DNA of 64,000 bases, taken from assembly GCF_019173455.1 (NCBI RefSeq), contig NZ_JADPQH010000002.1:139490-203489 (forward strand). The letters are read 5' to 3'. The notes under the pieces were generated by a model. That model was given only the letters and a program-made list of their open reading frames with translations. It had not been told where the DNA came from and ran no database searches. Position numbers and translations under genes: made by a program. This document shows, piece by piece, positions 25,649 to 35,033 of the stretch (position 1 is its first letter; each line of letters opens with the position of its first letter). This DNA comes from Nesterenkonia sp. Act20 (GTDB taxonomy: Bacteria; Actinomycetota; Actinomycetes; Actinomycetales; Micrococcaceae).

Positions 25649-28600
25649 GCCCCGCGCTCCCGCGGCGAGAGCCACTTCTTGGACTTGCGGTGCGAATCTT
25701 CGTCCTCGATATCGGCCGCGCCGCCGAAGCGGATGCCGTCGCCGCGGGACTCGTCCTCCCGTGAGCGCCGACCGCGCGGGGTGATTCCGGTGGTGTGCAC
25801 CGTGATGCGTCCGGATTCGGCGAACTCCGGCCCGGAGGCCAGGCCGACTTTCTCAGCCACGGCTTCGGTGCAGCGGACCGGGTCGGAGAACACCTCGATG
25901 GTCCAGAGCGCCATGTAGATCCAGCCCAGCTCCTCGAAGCCCTTCGGCCGCTGCCGCGAGCGCTCGCGCACCGACATCGCCCCGTAGCTCTTGGTGCCGT
26001 CGGAGACCATCGCCACCGGGACCATCGGAGTGTCCGGTGCGGCTTTGCGCGAGCAGGCGGCGAGGTCCAGGGTTCCGCGGAACCCGTCCTCCACCCGTCC
26101 ACCGCGAGCCCGGATCCGGTCCACCAGGTCCAGGACCAGCGGGTCGGTCAGCTGCGCGGAGGCTGTGGGGTTCCCCGCGCCCTCCAGGCCCAGCCTGATC
26201 AGGTCATAGATGTCACGCGCGCCCTCGGTGAGCGCCGGACGGTCCATATCGGCGCTGCTCAGCGAGGTCACCACGCGCAGGTGGTCCCGCGCCCGGGTCA
26301 CCGCCACGGCGAAGTGCTCGCGGCCCCGCGGCTCGGAGAGCTCCCCGAAGTGGGTGGCCGCCTCGCCCTTGACGGAGCGTCCGAAGCCGAGGCTGAAGAT
26401 CACGTCATCGCGGACCAGACCGGCGGCGCGCTCCACCGGGGCCACCACGAAGCTCTCCCCGTGGGCGCCGTCGGCGAAGAAGGGTTTGGCCCAGGCGTGG
26501 TTCGCGAGGTTCAGCCGGATCGCATCGGCCACCCGTCGGGCGTGCCATTCCGAACCGGTGATCACTGCCAGCGAGGAGCTGCGCCGGGACCTGACATGTT
26601 CGAAGACCATGTCCACCACACGGTTGACCTCGCCGGTGGGCGATTCCACGGCGTCGCGGTATCCCGCCGGCGCCCCGGCCACATGCTCCACCGTGAACCG
26701 GCGGTTCTGCCCGGTCAGCTGCGCGGCGTCGGGCAGGCGGGTGAGCTCTCCGTCATAGAGCGCGGCGGAGAGCAGCCCGGTGAGCTCTTGATCCACCCCG
26801 CGGTGGACCTGGCGCAGCGTGTAGAGCGGCAGCACGGCGGCCAGCTCCGCGTAGATCGACGTTGGACGGTGCTGCTCGGTCTCACGCGCCACCGGATCGG
26901 CGGAGACGTGGAACGGGGTCGGCGAACCGGCCACCGGGTCGCCGAAGGCCACCACCTGTCCCGCGCGGGTGATCGCGTTCAGCGCCGTGGGCACGGCGAG
27001 GGACTCTGCGTCGAGCAGGATCACGGCGTCGGCCCGGTAGTCGGAGGGGAACTGCTCCCCCAGGCCCAGCGGAGAGGTCGTCCAGATCGGCACCAGCGGC
27101 TGAGTCAGCTTGGGGTTGATCGCTTCCAGCGATTCGATCGTCGGGGCGGAATCTCGCAGCAGCTCCCGCAGCCGGCTTGCGGCCTGCGGGTGCGCCTCCA
27201 CGGCGGACTTCCAGCGCACGGACAGCGCATGGCCCAGCCGGTGGGCGCTGGTCTCGATATGCCCGGCGTCGGCCTCGCGGAAGGTCTCCTCGATGCTGCG
27301 CAGGTTCTCCCCGGTGGTCATCGCCAGATAGTCGTCCCCGGAGATCATCGCCTCCAGCGCGGACTGCCACCAGGAGAGTTCCAGCTCGTCGGCGACCACG
27401 TTCGCGCTGATCTCCCGCGCGGAGAAGTCCTCCATGAGGTCACGGAAGCCCTGTTCGCGCAGCTGCTCGCCCAGCAGCGTGCGCTCGGGCAGCGTCTCCA
27501 GCGGCTTCTCATCCCCGGCGAGGGTCTCCACGGTCTCGAGCAGCTTCTCGATCGGCATGTCCGCCAGGGATCCGGTCTCGAGCACCTCATCGAGGCGCTG
27601 CAGCCGATCCTGCACCTCGCCGAAGGTGTTGGTGAGCCGGTCCACGCGGTGGGGCACCTTGGGCGCGGAGCCGGAGATGGCCCACTCGGACCACTCCTCG
27701 CGCTCGCTCTGCACCTCGATCAGCGAGGAATGCAGATCCCCGATGGCCACGGAGGGGCGCACGTACTCCTTGGCCACCCGGCGCAGCCGTGAGCGCGTCA
27801 CCGAGGTCATCTCCACGTTGTTCTGCCGGCGCCACCAGCCCGGGGCGGTGGCGGCGATCAGGTCATCGACCGCGCGAGCGTAGACGTCGTGGGTGAACTT
27901 GCCCAGCGACTCCTGCACGCGTTGGAAGAGCAGCACCTGCCGGTTCCAGTCGTTGAAGGTGTCTCCCGGGGTGATCCCGGCCGCCTGGCAGGCCGAGACC
28001 ATCATTCGGCGCAGCTGCGGCAGGTCATCGCGCAGCTCCTTGACCAGGGCCATGGCGTCCCGGGTCTCCTGCCGATTGGACAGCCGGGCGTTGTACCAGG
28101 GGCTGTCGCGGGTCTCGGCGGAGAAAGCGCCGAGCTCGGCGGCGCGCTTGAGCTTCACCGTGATCTGGCTGCGGTCCACAGTGTTGTCCAGCACGGAGCG
28201 CTTGAGCCGGACAGCGGTCGACGGCGCGGGGTTCAGGCTGGTCAGCGCGGCCAGTGCCTGCATGGCCTGGTAGGGCGAGCAGTCCCAGCGGCGGCGCACG
28301 TTGTGCAGCGACTTCACGTGATCCACCAGCTGGTGGCGGCTGGTCTTGAGCCGGGTGTGCAGCGCGGTCAGCCGTGGCGGTTCTGCGCGCTCGGCTCGGC
28401 GGATCGCGCGGATGAGCTGGTCGCGGATCTCCTCCGGGGTGGCCGCGGCGGAAATGTTGCCAGCCAGGGTGCCCAGGTGGACGTCGGAGAGCCGGTCCTT
28501 GAACTGCTCCAGGGTGGCGGTGCGCTCGGCCAGGACCAGCACCCGCTTGCCCTGCCAGGCGAGGCCGGCGGCGGCGTTGATCGCGGTCTGGGTCTGACCG

Positions 28601-29823
28601 GTTCCGGCGGGGGCGGAGACGACGGCGGACTGCCCGGCGAGTATCGCGTCCAGGGCGGCCTGCTGGTGCGGGTCGGCGTCGGCCACGAGGCGTTCGTCGC
28701 GCGGTTCGCGCTCGTCCACCGGCGGCAGGTCCATCAGCGTGCGCACGGCGCGGGTCTGGCCCAGCTGCTTGCCCGCGGCCATCGCGTGGATGACCGGGTG
28801 ATCGAGTTTCAGTCCGGTGGGGTCACCCAGGAAGGTCAGATCGGCGAAGGTGGAGACGTAAAGCTGGCGCCACACCTGCACCGAGCCCAGGGACGGGACG
28901 TCCCCGGCGATGCGCGCGAGCATGTCCGCGGGCCGGTTGGGGTCGAAGCGCGCGGTGACGTAGCCGGTGTTGTGGAATTCGGTCGGGTCCAGGTGGGTGC
29001 TGTGCCGGGCGGCGAGGTGCCGAATGAGCGCGGGGTTGAGCCGTGCCGGTGCGCTGAACTGGATCTCGAAGTCTCCGCTGCCCTCCTCACGGGGCCGCAG
29101 CGTGATGGGGACCAGCATCACCGGCGCGGTGAAGTCTTCCGTGAACTGCTCCCCCGAGGGGCCGCTTCCGGCTTCTTCGGTCCAGCTGGCGATCCCGGCC
29201 GCGAGGAACCCGACGTCGATCCCGCGCTCCTCGGACATCTCGCGGATCTTGGAGCGGATGCCCTGGGCTGCCTGCTTGCCCACGGTGAAGGCCGAGTCAT
29301 CATTGAGCAGCGTGGAGAGCCGGGTCTTGCGCCCGGCCATGAGCTGCATCATGCCGGAGGAGTTGGCGTCGGTGAGGTCGATCGCGTTGTGCTGGCTGGG
29401 GGCGAAGCGCAGCATGGTGTCGTTCTCGGTGCCCGAGCCCACGGATTCCAGCCAGGCGGCGACCGGGTCGCGGCCATCGGAGGTGGGGGCGACGGCGGTG
29501 TCTGCGGAGCCGGCGGAAGCTGCCGAGGGCGCTGAGCTCGCCGAGTCTGCGGACGCTGGGGAATCAGGAGAATCCGGTGAGTCTGGGGAAGCCGGCGAAC
29601 CTGGGGAGCCTGGCGTCGATGGCGACTCGGCCGAATCAGCAGAGGCAATCCGTGGGGCCGCTCCATCGGACTCACTGGAGGCCTCGGTCTCCGCAGGCTC
29701 TGCGGAACCGGGGTGGGCGGCGTCGTCGTCGGGGGTGTCTGGGCGCTGCTGCTCGACCGCGGGGCCCGCGGCCTCATTCTCAGGCGGGCGGCCCGACTCC
29801 TCAGCGGCTGGTTCTTTGCTCAC
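25636..29823 (-). CDS. Large SF1-type helicase/AAA ATPase homologue with Walker A Lys-to-Gln substitution
   Basis: A 1395-residue protein. An about 125-residue N-terminal extension rich in Pro/Ser/Glu/Asp (SPGSPASPDSPDSPDSP-like) precedes a DUF4011-like region and then SF1 helicase motifs. Motif I reads APAGTGQTQTA at about residue 410, with Gln where the catalytic Lys (GKT) is expected. Motif II is VILLDAESLAVPT, motif III is VVAFGDPVAG, and a motif VI-like VAVTRARDHL lies near residue 1200. About 480 residues, largely helical, separate motifs I and II. GTG 29823 has GGAAGG six bases upstream, better than the longer frame from 29847. The role in DNA repair or defence is unknown. Confidence 0.75.
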   Translation of the reverse strand: MSKEPAAEESGRPPENEAAGPAVEQQRPDTPDDDAAHPGSAEPAETEASSESDGAAPRIASADSAESPSTPGSPGSPASPDSPDSPDSPASADSASSAPSAASAGSADTAVAPTSDGRDPVAAWLESVGSGTENDTMLRFAPSQHNAIDLTDANSSGMMQLMAGRKTRLSTLLNDDSAFTVGKQAAQGIRSKIREMSEERGIDVGFLAAGIASWTEEAGSGPSGEQFTEDFTAPVMLVPITLRPREEGSGDFEIQFSAPARLNPALIRHLAARHSTHLDPTEFHNTGYVTARFDPNRPADMLARIAGDVPSLGSVQVWRQLYVSTFADLTFLGDPTGLKLDHPVIHAMAAGKQLGQTRAVRTLMDLPPVDEREPRDERLVADADPHQQAALDAILAGQSAVVSAPAGTGQTQTAINAAAGLAWQGKRVLVLAERTATLEQFKDRLSDVHLGTLAGNISAAATPEEIRDQLIRAIRRAERAEPPRLTALHTRLKTSRHQLVDHVKSLHNVRRRWDCSPYQAMQALAALTSLNPAPSTAVRLKRSVLDNTVDRSQITVKLKRAAELGAFSAETRDSPWYNARLSNRQETRDAMALVKELRDDLPQLRRMMVSACQAAGITPGDTFNDWNRQVLLFQRVQESLGKFTHDVYARAVDDLIAATAPGWWRRQNNVEMTSVTRSRLRRVAKEYVRPSVAIGDLHSSLIEVQSEREEWSEWAISGSAPKVPHRVDRLTNTFGEVQDRLQRLDEVLETGSLADMPIEKLLETVETLAGDEKPLETLPERTLLGEQLREQGFRDLMEDFSAREISANVVADELELSWWQSALEAMISGDDYLAMTTGENLRSIEETFREADAGHIETSAHRLGHALSVRWKSAVEAHPQAASRLRELLRDSAPTIESLEAINPKLTQPLVPIWTTSPLGLGEQFPSDYRADAVILLDAESLAVPTALNAITRAGQVVAFGDPVAGSPTPFHVSADPVARETEQHRPTSIYAELAAVLPLYTLRQVHRGVDQELTGLLSAALYDGELTRLPDAAQLTGQNRRFTVEHVAGAPAGYRDAVESPTGEVNRVVDMVFEHVRSRRSSSLAVITGSEWHARRVADAIRLNLANHAWAKPFFADGAHGESFVVAPVERAAGLVRDDVIFSLGFGRSVKGEAATHFGELSEPRGREHFAVAVTRARDHLRVVTSLSSADMDRPALTEGARDIYDLIRLGLEGAGNPTASAQLTDPLVLDLVDRIRARGGRVEDGFRGTLDLAACSRKAAPDTPMVPVAMVSDGTKSYGAMSVRERSRQRPKGFEELGWIYMALWTIEVFSDPVRCTEAVAEKVGLASGPEFAESGRITVHTTGITPRGRRSREDESRGDGIRFGGAADIEDEDSHRKSKKWLSPRERGAWKE

Positions 29824-30067
29824 AGACGACCTTCCAACAATCCCCACTCCGGGACGAACTCACGCTCGGACCCGGCCCCTCGCCTCCGTCGGGAGGTTCG
29901 AGGGTCGCCGATAATTACATGCAGTGAAGTCTAATGAGCGAGGGCGCGCAAGGAGCGAGAGGTTTCAGCCTGACCTTGAAGCCGTGTCGCGCCGAGGACC
30001 CCGCTCCAAGCCGCGCGCCGTCGGCCGACCCCGGAACCCTCGGGTCTCGCTGATCTACGATCAGAGA

Positions 30068-30781
30068 ATGAGCACCGGAGAAAACGAGAGCCACGAGATC
30101 AACGTTCTGGTGGTCGACGACGAGGAACCGCTCGTGCGACTTGTGCGACAGTACCTCCTCCGCGAAGGACTCGGCGTCGACTCCACCGGGAATGGAGTGC
30201 AGGCCCTGGAGATGGTCCGCGAGCAGGAGCCCGCCGTGGTGATTTTGGACCTGGGCCTGCCTGGTATGGATGGCGTCGAGGTCTGCCGGCAGATCCGGAC
30301 ATTCTCCGACTGCTACATCATCATGCTCACTGCCCGCGTGGAGGAGGTCGATCGGCTGATCGGTCTCTCGGTGGGCGCTGATGACTACGTGTCCAAACCG
30401 TTCAGCCCGCGAGAGCTGATGCTGCGGGTCCGCGCCATGCTCCGCCGACCCCGCACCGGAGGTGATGGTGGAGCTCAGGTCCTTGAGCTGGAGGGTCTTC
30501 GCATGGACCTCGCTGGCCGTGAAGCTCGGCTCCAGGGCTCCCCCATCGACCTGACCCGCACCGAGTTCGAGGTCTTGGCCGCGCTGCTCTCGAAGCCTGG
30601 CGTCGCGCTTTCCCGTCGTGAACTGATCAACAAAGTGTGGGGCGATGACTGGTTCGGCGACCCACACCTCGTGGACGTTCACGTTGGACACCTCCGGCGG
30701 AAGCTTGGTGAGGACCCCGCCTCCCCTGAATTCATCCACACGGTTCGCGGGGTCGGCTACAAGATGGGTGCTTCCCGGTGA
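30068..30781 (+). CDS. OmpR/PhoB family response regulator
   Basis: A 237-residue two-component response regulator. The receiver domain (residues 12-125) has the acidic pair VVDDEE, the phospho-acceptor Asp in VILDLGLPGMDG (about residue 59), the Thr of MLTARVEE and the Lys of YVSKPFSP. The C-terminal winged helix carries LTRTEFEVLAALLSKPGVALSRRELINKVWG and VDVHVGHLRRKLGEDP. TACGAT (30056-30061) lies seven bases before ATG 30068 with no ribosome-binding site, suggesting a leaderless transcript. Its stop overlaps the kinase start (GTGA). Nearby copper-type genes hint at, but do not prove, metal sensing. Confidence 0.94.
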   Translation: MSTGENESHEINVLVVDDEEPLVRLVRQYLLREGLGVDSTGNGVQALEMVREQEPAVVILDLGLPGMDGVEVCRQIRTFSDCYIIMLTARVEEVDRLIGLSVGADDYVSKPFSPRELMLRVRAMLRRPRTGGDGGAQVLELEGLRMDLAGREARLQGSPIDLTRTEFEVLAALLSKPGVALSRRELINKVWGDDWFGDPHLVDVHVGHLRRKLGEDPASPEFIHTVRGVGYKMGASR

Positions 30782-31923
30782 CCCGCCGACGGCGCCGGCC
30801 CGGTCTCGGGGCACGGATACTCGCAGCACTGGTCGCGGTGCTCTGCGTCGCAGCGGTGACAGCCTGGATTGTCGCCCTGATCATCGGACCGACGCTCTTC
30901 CATGACCATATGCTCATGGTCAGCCCCGTCGGCCCCGACTCCGACGTGGTGGCTCATGCGGAGCAGGCATTCGACACGGCCTGGACCACCACACTGGCTC
31001 TGTCCCTCACGGCAGCCTTGGCCGCCTCGGTGCTCGTCACGTTCTTCCTGGTCCGCAGGCTCGTCCACCCCATCGGTGAGGTTCAGGCCGCGGTCACGCG
31101 AGTGGCCCAGGGAGACTTCACGGCGCGTGTTCCCGAAGACGGCATAGGAGTCGAGTTTGCGGAGCTGATGAGCGCATTCAACGCGATGGCCGGGGAGTTG
31201 GACCAGACCGAGCGCACCCGCCTCCGGATGCTCTCGGACCTGGCACATGAGATGCGCACCCCGGTCGCCACCCTGGACGGCTATCTAGAAGCGATGCAGG
31301 ATGGGGTGGCTCGTGCAGACGGCGAGACGCTGGTCATGCTCCGCGAGCAGACCGAACGGCTCACTCGGCTCGCAGCTGACATCTCACTGGTCAGCGCGGC
31401 AGAGGAGCGGCGTCTGAGCACGCATCCCACGCCCATCCGGCTCGGAGACCTCCTCACCGCAGCGGAGACGCAGATACGCGGCCGCTATAAGGACCACCGC
31501 GTGGAATTGCGCGTGACCGCCAGCATGGAGGCCCGCGACCTCGTGCTCTGCCTCGATGCCGACCGCATAGGACAGGTGCTGACCAATCTTCTCGACAACG
31601 CCCTCCAGCACACTGACCCCGGTGACACGGTGACGCTGAGCGCAGTAGCCGATGACACGTCGGTGAACTTGCAAGTGCGAGATTCAGGTCATGGCATCGC
31701 AGCCGAGCACCTGCCGCATGTGTTCGAGCGCTTTTATCGCGTCGACACCGCCCGGGACCGCAGTCACGGTGGCTCGGGCATCGGTCTGGCAATCGTGCGA
31801 TCCATCGTCACTGCGCACGCCGGCTCCGTGAGCGGGCACAGTGAGGGTCCGGGGAGGGGGGCCGTGTTCTCTGTGGAGCTTCCCCGCAGGATGAACTCCC
31901 CCGTCGCACCGCAGCGACTATGA
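30778..31923 (+). CDS. Membrane sensor histidine kinase (HAMP-HisKA-HATPase)
   Basis: A 381-residue kinase paired with the preceding response regulator. Two transmembrane helices (about 12-38 and 71-95) flank a short extracytoplasmic loop of some 30 residues. Next come a HAMP segment (RRLVHPIGEVQAAVTRVAQGDF), the H-box LSDLAHEMRTPVATLDGYLEAM with the phospho-His, the N-box LTNLLDNALQHT, and G-boxes DSGHGIAAEHLPHVFERFYR and GGSGIGLAIVRSIV. The small sensor loop contains Met and His residues (FHDHMLMV), which would suit metal sensing; that is an inference. The gene ends in a 17-base tandem duplication (31914-31947). Confidence 0.94.
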   Translation: MTRRRRRPGLGARILAALVAVLCVAAVTAWIVALIIGPTLFHDHMLMVSPVGPDSDVVAHAEQAFDTAWTTTLALSLTAALAASVLVTFFLVRRLVHPIGEVQAAVTRVAQGDFTARVPEDGIGVEFAELMSAFNAMAGELDQTERTRLRMLSDLAHEMRTPVATLDGYLEAMQDGVARADGETLVMLREQTERLTRLAADISLVSAAEERRLSTHPTPIRLGDLLTAAETQIRGRYKDHRVELRVTASMEARDLVLCLDADRIGQVLTNLLDNALQHTDPGDTVTLSAVADDTSVNLQVRDSGHGIAAEHLPHVFERFYRVDTARDRSHGGSGIGLAIVRSIVTAHAGSVSGHSEGPGRGAVFSVELPRRMNSPVAPQRL

Positions 31924-32059
31924 AGGTTCAGCGACTATGAAGGTTCAGTGAAGGAAGCCGTGTGGGGTGCTGGTCCGTGAGACGCGCTGGCTAGCATGAA
32001 TGGTTGCGCGAGCACCCCTGCGCAGAGCGCGAATCAATCGAAGCAAGCGGAGGACCAGA

Positions 32060-33151
32060 GTGTCGACAGAGGGAACCGTCCCTTTTCAAGGAGCGTCCCT
32101 CCTGGGTAGACGCCGCGTGCTCGCCCTGGACGCAGCGCGCGGCCTCGCCGTCATCGGCATGATCGCCATCAACACAGGACCTCGCGGCGACGATGAGTTC
32201 CTGGAACTGCTCTACCGTGTGCCCTATGGCCGGGCGTCCCTGCTGTTCGTGCTGCTCGGCGGCATCGGACTCTCGCTGATGACTCGGCGTTCCCGCTCAG
32301 ATCAGGTCCCGCTGCCCTGGGCTGCGCTGATCTGGCGCTGTGCCCTGCTGATGCTCGGCGGTCTCGCGCTGCAGACGCTCGATCACGAGGTCTCCGTGAT
32401 CCTTCAGATCTACGCGCTGCTGATCCTCTTCTCCCTGCCGCTGCTCCGCGCCTCGGGGCGCAGCCTCCTCGTGGTGGCCGGGCTGAGCGCCGTCGTCGGC
32501 CCGCCCCTCTGGATCCTCGTCCAGGCCCAGACGGACGGGCGCTTCGACCGGGATCCCGTCTCGGCGACTGACCCGATCGGGGAAATCCTCCTCGATGTCG
32601 TGATCACGGGACCCTACCCGTTGATCGTCTGGGGGGCGGCCTTCGTCTTCGGCCTCTGGCTGGGCCGGCAGGAACTCGGACAGTCCAGAGTCAGCACTCG
32701 TCTCATCCTCTGGGGCGCCGGGGCGGCCCTCAGTGCGCGTCTGCTTTCCACTGCCCTGGTGTCGATCTTCGGTGAACCCACCAGTCATCTCGACTGGCAA
32801 CGACTCACCAGTGCGGTGGCGCATTCTCAGATGCCGCTGTGGCTGATCAGTGGGACAGGCTCTGCGGTGTTCGTGCTGGGTCTCTGCTTGAAGATCAGCG
32901 CCTGGACAAGCCCCGGGCTGGCACCGTTGATTTCCCTCGGTCAGATGGCCTTGACCGCATACATCGGACACCTCTTGATCTTGGCGTTCCTGGTGCGCCC
33001 TGGGCCGGACACAATGGCGCAGGGCGTGCTTGCAACGGGGGCCACGGTCGCAGTGCTGATGGTCTTCGCCTGGCTCTGGCGCCGTCACTTCACGCGGGGT
33101 CCATTCGAAATGCTGCTCCGGCTGCCGAAGCTCCGCCGCACCGCGCGCTGA
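32060..33151 (+). CDS. Polytopic membrane protein, DUF418/heparan-alpha-glucosaminide acetyltransferase-like
   Basis: A 363-residue protein with about ten hydrophobic segments. The N-terminus, RRVLALDAARGLAVIGMIAINTGPRG, is the characteristic start of DUF418/DUF1624-type membrane acyltransferase-like proteins. Later segments include YRVPYGRASLLFVLLGGIGLSL and SLGQMALTAYIGHLLIL. GTG 32060 is preferred over the longer open frame because GGAGG lies at a good distance. The substrate is unknown. It sits between the two-component system and the DUF305 gene on the same strand, so it may belong to the same regulon. Confidence 0.75.
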   Translation: MSTEGTVPFQGASLLGRRRVLALDAARGLAVIGMIAINTGPRGDDEFLELLYRVPYGRASLLFVLLGGIGLSLMTRRSRSDQVPLPWAALIWRCALLMLGGLALQTLDHEVSVILQIYALLILFSLPLLRASGRSLLVVAGLSAVVGPPLWILVQAQTDGRFDRDPVSATDPIGEILLDVVITGPYPLIVWGAAFVFGLWLGRQELGQSRVSTRLILWGAGAALSARLLSTALVSIFGEPTSHLDWQRLTSAVAHSQMPLWLISGTGSAVFVLGLCLKISAWTSPGLAPLISLGQMALTAYIGHLLILAFLVRPGPDTMAQGVLATGATVAVLMVFAWLWRRHFTRGPFEMLLRLPKLRRTAR

Positions 33152-33337
33152 TCCTTGACCCCAGTCTGACCGGCGCCTCTGCGGTGAGGGTGGTCGGCGG
33201 TTCACACCTCACGGTCAAGGAGAAGCCTGCATTCGATGAAGATTCCCTGAAGACCCGGTTTCTCAGGCATCAGTGCGCGCCACCCCGGTGTTGTCTTGAA
33301 CATCGACGAGAATCCGCCTGACCCTAGGAGCACCCCC

Positions 33338-33973
33338 ATGACGACGAAGACCTTGACCGCAAGCATCGGAGCTTTTGCCCTCGCGGCTACCCTCGCCGGG
33401 TGTGGCTCAGCAGAAGAGCCCAGCGAGTCCGCACTGGAGACGACCCAGAGCACCGAGGAGGTCTCAGCTCAGTACAACGAGGCAGACGTGGACTACGTCT
33501 CCGGGATGGCGATGCACCACCAACAGGCCGTGGAGATGTCCGACATCCTTCTCGAGAAGGACGACGTCGACCCTGAGGTCACCACACTGGCCGAGGACAT
33601 CCGTGAGGCCCAGGGGCCTGAGATCGAGCAGATGCAAGCCTGGCTGGACGCCTGGGACGAAGAAGACACCAGTGATGACGACATGGAAGGCATGGACCAC
33701 GGCGAGGAGGGCATGGACTCGATGGAGGGCATGTCGGACATGGAGGGCATGATGAGCGATGATGAGCTCAGTGAGCTGGAGAACGCCACCGGGACTGAGG
33801 CGTCGAGGCTGTTCCTGGAGCAGATGATCGCCCACCATGAAGGTGCGGTGTCCTCCGCCAAAGACCATTTGGACAACGGGGAGAACCCTGAGGCCCTGGA
33901 GCTTTCAGAGAGCATCATCTCGGACCAGCAGGCCGAGATCGATGAGATGGAGACCATGCTCGAAGAGCTGTGA
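33338..33973 (+). CDS. DUF305 lipoprotein with Met-rich acidic linker
   Basis: A 211-residue secreted lipoprotein (lipobox LAGC, Cys 22). Two halves of the ferritin-like DUF305 fold carry HH pairs at about residues 60-61 (MAMHHQQAVEMSD) and 166-167 (QMIAHHEGAV). Between them, residues 116-139 form a Met/Asp/Glu/Gly-rich stretch with eight Met in 24 residues (such as MEGMDHGEEGMDSMEGM). Met-rich and His-pair motifs are common in extracytoplasmic copper-binding proteins. The start is fixed by TAGGAG nine bases before ATG 33338. A neighbouring Csp-type copper protein supports a copper role, which remains inferred. Confidence 0.88.
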   Translation: MTTKTLTASIGAFALAATLAGCGSAEEPSESALETTQSTEEVSAQYNEADVDYVSGMAMHHQQAVEMSDILLEKDDVDPEVTTLAEDIREAQGPEIEQMQAWLDAWDEEDTSDDDMEGMDHGEEGMDSMEGMSDMEGMMSDDELSELENATGTEASRLFLEQMIAHHEGAVSSAKDHLDNGENPEALELSESIISDQQAEIDEMETMLEEL

Positions 33974-34006
33974 TTCACACGTTGCGGGACCGGTCGGCCT
34001 TGTCGG

Positions 34007-34885
34007 TCAGACGAGCTGCTCGACCGTGTTCCCTCCATCGGTGGTGCGTAGGACGGTGGAGTCGGCGACGAACAGAGCTTCCACTGCCCCCTCCTCCGTG
34101 AGGCCTGCTCCAAGGGCAACGACCTCACCCACCGGGTCCTCGCTCGCGGTCCAGGTCTGCCCCGCATCGCGGCTGGTCAGCAGCCTGCCATCTGTGCCGG
34201 CCCCCACGATCGAAGTTTCGTCAGCCCAGGCCACGCGCGAGATCAGACTGGGGGTCTGAAGCGTCTCCCAGCTGGCCCCATCGGCTGAGACAAGGAGCCC
34301 CGCTTCAGTGGCTGCGGCGATCGTGCCGGACCCCGGGGCGGTGGACAGAGCGGCAGGGGGCGCCGGGATGGAGAGTGTCTCCCAGTTGTGACCGTCTGTG
34401 CTGCTGCGCAGTTCCCCGTCGAAGCCAAGTACTCTTCCGGCACCGGCAGTCAGTGCGTGGAAGTCCGACTCTCCTCCGCGGGAAAGCAGCGACCAGGTCT
34501 GCCCCTTATCAGTGGACTCAATCAATCCCATAGGTTCCGGCAGATCGACTCCGCTCCCGGGGTGGCCCGAGGCGAGGTAGTGCCCCTGCGGGGCGAGCGT
34601 GAAGCCCATCAGATCGACGGTGGGACCCACCGGAGTCAGTGCGCCGTTCTCAATGCGGAACAGTCCGTAGTGCGTGGCAAGAAGCACCACACCATCGGAG
34701 GGGTCACGCACAATGCCGTGAACATGCCCACCAGCGTCGAGAGTTCCCGAATCTTCCCCGGATTGAGGGTCGGTTCCGGTCTGTGACTGTCCGGTGGGTT
34801 CAGCTTCAGCGCACGCTGTGACACCAGCGGCGCCAAGAAGTCCCAACCCGCCGGTGAACAGCAGCCTTCGGGGGAAGATCCTCAT
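34007..34885 (-). CDS. Tat-type lipoprotein, F510_1955 family/BNR-repeat exosialidase-like
   Basis: A 292-residue secreted protein. The signal region MRIFPRRLLFTGGLGLLGAAG has a twin-arginine pair and ends in the lipobox VTAC, so it looks Tat-exported and lipid-anchored. The body is a beta-propeller with repeated S-x-D-x-G-x-x-W motifs: STDKGQTWSLL, SSTDGHNWETL, VSADGASWETL, TSRDAGQTWTA and TTDGGNT. The family is often annotated as a glycosylhydrolase-like protein, and it frequently accompanies DUF305 proteins in copper-resistance regions (recalled). Hydrolase activity is not supported here; the propeller may simply bind a ligand. It faces the DUF305 gene tail to tail. Confidence 0.72.
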   Translation of the reverse strand: MRIFPRRLLFTGGLGLLGAAGVTACAEAEPTGQSQTGTDPQSGEDSGTLDAGGHVHGIVRDPSDGVVLLATHYGLFRIENGALTPVGPTVDLMGFTLAPQGHYLASGHPGSGVDLPEPMGLIESTDKGQTWSLLSRGGESDFHALTAGAGRVLGFDGELRSSTDGHNWETLSIPAPPAALSTAPGSGTIAAATEAGLLVSADGASWETLQTPSLISRVAWADETSIVGAGTDGRLLTSRDAGQTWTASEDPVGEVVALGAGLTEEGAVEALFVADSTVLRTTDGGNTVEQLV

Positions 34886-35033
34886 ACAGTCCTTCTAGTG
34901 GCCTACCGAACATCGACCAGGGATCGGTCGGCTTTCAACCCTAATTGACCACCCGCGGATGCCCAGCTCAGCTGGACTGAAGATTCGATGAAGGAACTAT
35001 GAAGATCGCCATCACGGGCTGCTTTCGGGCGGC

